Assembly (NCBI GenBank): GCA_021153265.1
Contig: JAGKTU010000080.1
Coordinates: 1-9,583, forward strand
Direction of reading: 5' to 3'
Source: Clostridia bacterium
GTDB taxonomy: Bacteria > Bacillota > Clostridia > Oscillospirales > Oscillospiraceae
DNA length: 9,583 nucleotides
Shown here: piece after piece, positions 6,930 to 9,583 of the stretch
How the letters are laid out: the number at the start of each line of letters is the position of its first letter
Numbering within the stretch: position 1 is the first letter of the stretch
Program-made: the position numbers and the translations under genes
Notes under the pieces: generated by a model
Seen by the model: only the letters and a program-made list of their open reading frames with translations
Databases searched by the model: none
Told to the model about the DNA's origin: nothing

Positions 6930-7028
6930 CAGCTGCGTGAAAGGTGCACATACTGTGTTTTGCTTCATGGAATTTCTATGAGGTTTACTGCAGCTGCACC
7001 TTTTAACCGGTGTAGCTGCATTTTATTT
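6930..7028 (+). promoter_or_regulatory. Transcription attenuator or riboswitch-like leader upstream of the TM1266-family gene
   Basis: The terminator is TGCAGCTGCACC (6989-7000), an 8-base loop, then GGTGTAGCTGCA (7009-7020): 12 bp with one G-U, followed by TTTTATTT (7021-7028). An upstream segment, 6938-6948 (TGAAAGGTGCA), can pair over 11 bp (one G-U) with 6995-7005, consuming half of the terminator's 5' arm. The two folds exclude each other. Between them a small stem, CTTCAT/ATGAGG (6963-6968 with 6978-6983, one G-U), carries a 9-base loop. The ribosome binding site AGGAGG (7029-7034) follows the T tract directly. The ligand or factor is unknown, and I recognise no conserved core of the TPP, cobalamin, FMN, THF, lysine, T-box or preQ1 classes. 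Confidence 0.65.
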
Positions 7029-7039
7029 AGGAGGACACA

Positions 7040-7297
7040 ATGGAAACAAGGGTTGCTGTTATGAGTATTATCGTTGAGGATCCGGATTCTGTAGAACCCC
7101 TCAACACCATTTTGCATGAAAATGGAAAATATATCATCGGTAGAATGGGCATTCCCTATCACAAGCGGAAGATCTGCATTATCTCCATTGCTTTGGATGC
7201 GCCCCAGAATACGATTTCTGCGCTGGCAGGAATGATCGGAAATTTGAAAGGAATCAGCGTAAAAACCGCCTATTCCAGCGTTATCAGCAAAGATTAA
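7040..7297 (+). CDS. TM1266-family iron-only hydrogenase system putative regulator (ACT-like domain)
   Basis: An 85-residue protein consisting of one ACT-like alpha/beta domain. The pattern ends in VAVMSIIVEDPDSVEPLN, then the hallmark YIIGRMGIPY (about 37-46), and a C-terminal IGNLKGISVKTAYS; these are typical of the TM1266 family. Members are encoded beside [FeFe]-hydrogenase structural or HydEFG maturation genes and are named putative regulators. No DNA-binding domain is present, so it would act through ligand or protein binding; its real function is unestablished. AGGAGG (7029-7034) lies five bases before the ATG. It is cotranscribed with the S-component gene 22 bases downstream. Finding it one gene after hydA strengthens the view that the whole block 1343-7880 is a hydrogenase locus. 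Confidence 0.92.
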   Translation: METRVAVMSIIVEDPDSVEPLNTILHENGKYIIGRMGIPYHKRKICIISIALDAPQNTISALAGMIGNLKGISVKTAYSSVISKD

Positions 7298-7319
7298 ACA
7301 TATAGAAAGAGGTATCGTT

Positions 7320-7880
7320 ATGCGTAAGAAGGTTTTATGGATTACTGAGACAGCAGTTATGCTGGCATTGCTCGTTACTCTGCAGGCACTGACCAAACCT
7401 ATGGGACAGCTGGTTACCGGCTCCTGTGTGAATGCCGTTTTGGCAATCTCTGTATTATTGGTGGGTATGAACGGCGGTATTACAATCGCTCTGATCAGCC
7501 CTGTGTGTGCATATCTGTTTGGTATTGCTCCTAACTTCGTGACAGTTTTGCCCATTATGATCGGCAATGTGTGTTTTGTGGTGCTGCTGCGGTTGATCGC
7601 CGGCAAGACCCACAAACCTATTTGGTGGCAGCCTGTTGCGTTGGTAGCCGCAGCCGGTGTCAAATTCGGTGTCTTGTATCTGCTGGTGGTCAAAGTCATT
7701 TGTGGCATTGCCTCCGGTGCTCTGCTGGGCAAGAAGCTGGGCGATATCGTTGTGCTGGCACCTCCCATGTTGAAAATGCTGCCTACCATGTTTGCTTGGC
7801 CTCAGCTGTTCACCGCTCTGATCGGCGGTGCGGTAGCGCTCTTGATCACCCCCGTACTGCGTAAAGCACTACATAAGTAA
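7320..7880 (+). CDS. ECF-transporter-type S component (substrate-binding membrane subunit), substrate unknown
   Basis: This 186-residue protein is almost wholly membrane-embedded. About six hydrophobic segments lie near residues 10-26, 32-50, 52-70, 74-93, 103-128 and 158-179. The opening WITETAVMLALLVTLQALTK resembles the first helix of ECF S components, and size and topology fit that superfamily. S components capture a vitamin, cofactor precursor or metal and rely on a shared energizing module (EcfA, EcfA', EcfT), none of which is encoded here. AAAGAGG (7306-7312) precedes the ATG by seven bases. Its place 22 bases after the TM1266 gene and behind a structured attenuator suggests controlled uptake of a compound relevant to the hydrogenase system; that link is inference. 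Another small integral membrane protein family is possible, as no substrate motif is recognised. Confidence 0.75.
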   Translation: MRKKVLWITETAVMLALLVTLQALTKPMGQLVTGSCVNAVLAISVLLVGMNGGITIALISPVCAYLFGIAPNFVTVLPIMIGNVCFVVLLRLIAGKTHKPIWWQPVALVAAAGVKFGVLYLLVVKVICGIASGALLGKKLGDIVVLAPPMLKMLPTMFAWPQLFTALIGGAVALLITPVLRKALHK

Positions 7881-7920
7881 GTAGCGACCAAACAAGTGTA
7901 ACGCAAAACTCCGCTTTTAG

Positions 7921-7955
7921 AAAAAATGCAACGCTCTCACCGTTTGCGTTGCATT
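7921..7955 (-). terminator. Hairpin after the S-component gene, with T tract on the minus strand
   Basis: AATGCAACGC (7925-7934) pairs perfectly over 10 bp with GCGTTGCATT (7946-7955) around an 11-base loop. On the plus strand it is followed by GTATC, not by T's. On the minus strand it is followed by four more T's (complement of 7921-7924), six counting the stem. It is the only candidate 3' end for the S-component transcript, yet its polarity suits minus-strand transcription. Confidence 0.5.
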
Positions 7956-8093
7956 GTATCAAATTGTGTAGTATATGCCAGAAAAAAGACGTGTTTTGGC
8001 GCAGAACGGAACCCGGACATACAACAGCGCCCCCCCGGCCGTCTTGTGGGAACCGAATCAAGCGGATCGTCTGTGTTTCTTTTGAAGAACATC
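7956..8093. other. Gene-poor spacer with no supported coding sequence
   Basis: The stretch between the hairpin and the next promoter holds no convincing gene. The plus-strand frame stays open through it into the permease, but the implied peptide is not hydrophobic, is rich in Arg and Pro, and lacks a ribosome binding site. A run of seven C's lies at 8030-8036 in a GC-rich patch unlike its surroundings. Confidence 0.5.
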
Positions 8094-8122
8094 TTGACAA
8101 AACCGTTTCTTTTTTACATAAT
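8094..8122 (+). promoter_or_regulatory. Strong sigma-A promoter for the permease gene
   Basis: TTGACA (8094-8099) is a perfect -35, followed after exactly 17 bases by CATAAT (8117-8122), a 5/6 match to the -10. The -10 overlaps the first in-frame ATG of the permease (8121), and transcription would begin near 8129, which bears on where translation starts. Confidence 0.65.
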
Positions 8123-9278
8123 GAGGATGTTTTTTGAAAAGGAAGTGGAAATCACGAAACATTTACATTTATACCGGGGATTTGGCAGCTTTATCAAGAA
8201 AAATGTGGTTATGGTCATTGCCATGGTTGCAGCAATGGCCACCTGTTTTTTTGTGCCGCCGAACAAAGCCTATCTTGCTTACTTCGATGTCAAAACATTA
8301 ACTTGCCTGTTCTGTGTGCTGGCTGTGGTCTGCGCACTGAAAAACATCAATTTCTTCTACATATTGGCAAAAAAACTTATACAGGTATTTCGCAATTCAC
8401 GGCTTTGCATTCTTGCGTTGGTGTACATCACATTCATCGGTTCCATGCTCATCGCCAATGACATGGCCCTGCTCACATTCCTGCCTCTCGGCACTTATGT
8501 GATGACCAGCACCGGCAAGAGAAAGTATATGGCGTTTACCTTTATCATGCAGAACATCGCGGCGAATCTGGGAGGAATGCTCACTCCGTTTGGCAATCCC
8601 CAGAATCTATATTTGTACACCAAGTTTCAGATCCCCGCCATGGAATTTGTTGGCATCATGGCAGTGCCCTTTGTGCTGGCAATGCTGATAATCACGTTGT
8701 GCTGTATCCTCTTTGTAAAGCCGGAACCTTTTGAACTGAAGGACGAAAAGATCTGCTTGCCGGTGGGACGCAGCGTGGTGTATCTGCTGCTTTTCGTTCT
8801 TGCCATCGCCATCGTGTTTCGGGGCGTTCCCTATGTGGTGGGGCTGGCTGTGATCCCCAGCGTGATCCTGTTTATGGACCGAAAAGCGTTAAAAATGGTA
8901 GATTACCCCCTGCTGCTTACGTTTGTATTCTTCTTTATCTTCTCAGGAAATATGGCCCGCATCGATGGCGTGCGGTCATTGTTTTCCTTCCTGCTGGAGA
9001 AAAACACTTTCCTTGTATCCATACTGTCCTGTCAGGTCATCAGCAATGTGCCCTCAGCGATCCTGCTATCCCAGTTTACGGATAACTACAAGCAGCTTTT
9101 GCTGGGTGTCAACATTGGCGGAGTAGGCACACTGATTGCGTCGCTTGCCAGCCTGATCACATTCCGAGAGTATACCAAGCAAAACAAGGGCAAAACAGGC
9201 TACTATATTTTGCTGTTTTCAGCCTTCAATTTCGCTTTTCTGATCATATTGGCAGCGTTCAGCATGCTCTGCCAATAA
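8121..9278 (+). CDS. Ion-transporter-superfamily permease (SLC13/ArsB-like), start uncertain
   Basis: Taken from the ATG at 8121 this is a 385-residue polytopic membrane protein with about ten hydrophobic segments. It has the two-half arrangement of the ion transporter superfamily: ANDMALLTFLPL (112-123) and ANLGGMLTPFGNPQNL (148-163) in the first half, and CQVISNVPSAILLSQF (304-319) in the second. These resemble the substrate-site hairpins of SLC13, CitM and ArsB proteins. Such permeases move dicarboxylates, other anions or arsenite, or exchange Na+; which applies here cannot be told. Starts at 8121 and 8127 lack a proper ribosome binding site, and a GTG at 8145 has AAAGGA only one base upstream. 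A promoter overlapping 8121 favours the later ones or a near-leaderless start at 8127. Codon use is less biased than in the hydrogenase genes, and it appears to be a separate transcription unit. Confidence 0.85.
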   Translation: MRMFFEKEVEITKHLHLYRGFGSFIKKNVVMVIAMVAAMATCFFVPPNKAYLAYFDVKTLTCLFCVLAVVCALKNINFFYILAKKLIQVFRNSRLCILALVYITFIGSMLIANDMALLTFLPLGTYVMTSTGKRKYMAFTFIMQNIAANLGGMLTPFGNPQNLYLYTKFQIPAMEFVGIMAVPFVLAMLIITLCCILFVKPEPFELKDEKICLPVGRSVVYLLLFVLAIAIVFRGVPYVVGLAVIPSVILFMDRKALKMVDYPLLLTFVFFFIFSGNMARIDGVRSLFSFLLEKNTFLVSILSCQVISNVPSAILLSQFTDNYKQLLLGVNIGGVGTLIASLASLITFREYTKQNKGKTGYYILLFSAFNFAFLIILAAFSMLCQ

Positions 9279-9317
9279 GCAAAAGCATTCACTTATGTCA
9301 GCGATGTATGTTTGCAG

Positions 9318-9354
9318 AAAAATCCCGGTATTCACCACGAATACCGGGATTTTT
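9318..9354. terminator. Strong bidirectional-type terminator after the permease
   Basis: A 16-bp perfect stem pairs AAAAATCCCGGTATTC (9318-9333) with GAATACCGGGATTTTT (9339-9354) around a 5-base loop, ACCAC. The T run at its 3' end continues as TATAACTTTT. Flanking A's and T's on both sides let it work in either direction. It lies 40 bases after the permease stop. Confidence 0.92.
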
Positions 9355-9583
9355 ATAACTTTTGATGAGAGTTGGTTGTTTTAATTTCCGGGATATTCCG
9401 AACTTTTCAAAAGGATTTGCTTAACATATCGAGTGATCATTCTTTAGCGTCCGGTTTATTGTACGGTATCTTCTGTAAAATGTGCGTTGATTGAAAAACT
9501 AAACGCAAGTTTTTCTTATACTCTTGACCAAAATACTTGCATTTAGATTTACAGAGATGTTTTGTATAATAGTCCTGGACTGC
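9355..9583 (+). promoter_or_regulatory. Intergenic region with a dyad and promoter for a gene beyond the window
   Basis: No gene is seen in this final stretch. An interrupted dyad, CTAAACGCAAGT (9499-9510) and ACTTGCATTTAG (9535-9546), pairs at 11 of 12 positions across a 24-base gap. Its right arm overlaps a candidate -35, TTTAGA (9542-9547), which is 17 bases before a perfect TATAAT (9565-9570). Transcription would run rightward out of the window from about 9577. The dyad is a plausible operator for whatever gene follows. The part from 9355 to about 9490 shows nothing I can assign. Confidence 0.55.

Noticed and set aside
6911..7039. A tetrahydrofolate riboswitch or T-box in the TM1266 leader, suggested by the folate-dependent enzyme upstream and the S component downstream.
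   Set aside because: I could not find the conserved core sequences of either class, nor the T-box AGGGTGG-type motif; only the terminator/antiterminator layout is supported.
7846..8100. A minus-strand 84-codon open frame that could explain the minus-facing hairpin.
   Set aside because: It runs through the hairpin rather than ending before it, has no ribosome binding site that I can see and no recognisable family, and overlaps the S-component end.
7926..8120. Upstream extension of the permease frame to an ATG at 7926.
   Set aside because: That ATG is in the hairpin stem, the peptide is not membrane-like, and a strong promoter lies downstream of it.
1..9583. CRISPR arrays, tRNA or rRNA genes, insertion sequences and prophage or integration signatures.
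   Set aside because: No regularly spaced repeats, cloverleaf-like sequence, transposase or integrase motifs, or terminal repeats were seen.

Overview
The window looks like chromosomal DNA from an anaerobic, fermentative Firmicute, most likely Clostridia of the Oscillospiraceae/Ruminococcaceae type found in the gut. The reasons are a trimeric NAD-linked [FeFe]-hydrogenase, strong AGGAGG-type ribosome binding sites, a TM1266-family hydrogenase-associated protein, an ECF-type S component and a stand-alone AICAR transformylase. This placement is inferred from gene content only; no search could be run.

Layout. Positions 1-138 are the 3' end of a YeiH-family (UPF0324) membrane protein, closed by a strong terminator. 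A LysR-type regulator (252-1127, minus strand) converges on it. About 215 bases of divergent control region follow, holding AT-rich dyads and a stem-loop leader. Next is the hydrogenase operon hydC-hydB-hydA (1343-5490): the NuoE-like subunit, the NuoF-like flavoprotein and the H-cluster catalytic subunit. It is tightly packed, with Shine-Dalgarno sites at or just before the preceding stop codons. Two hairpins separate it from a stand-alone AICAR transformylase (PurH C-terminal domain only, 5615-6799), which ends at a 12-bp terminator stem. A 160-base leader with a terminator and a mutually exclusive antiterminator pairing then precedes a two-gene unit: a TM1266-family ACT-domain protein (7040-7297) and an ECF-type S component (7320-7880). 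After a gene-poor 240 bases comes an ion-transporter-superfamily (SLC13/ArsB-like) permease (about 8121-9278) with a 16-bp terminator. The last 200 bases hold a dyad and a promoter for a gene beyond the window.

How the genes work together. HydABC would reversibly couple NADH (and probably reduced ferredoxin) oxidation to H2 production in the cytoplasm. TM1266 is known from hydrogenase and HydEFG maturation loci. The S component beside it suggests that uptake of some small molecule is co-expressed with the hydrogenase system. The AICAR transformylase consumes 10-formyl-tetrahydrofolate in purine synthesis; why it lies here is unclear. No maturase genes (HydE, HydF, HydG) and no ECF energizing module are in the window.

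The most interesting item is the structured leader at about 6911-7039. It has a 12-bp terminator hairpin with a T tract ending at the ribosome binding site, and an upstream 11-bp sequence that could pair with the same terminator arm. This is the architecture of a riboswitch or other transcription attenuator, and it matches no class I recognise. A second point is the H-cluster motif TSCSPGW, paired with a new cysteine in STCKSP.
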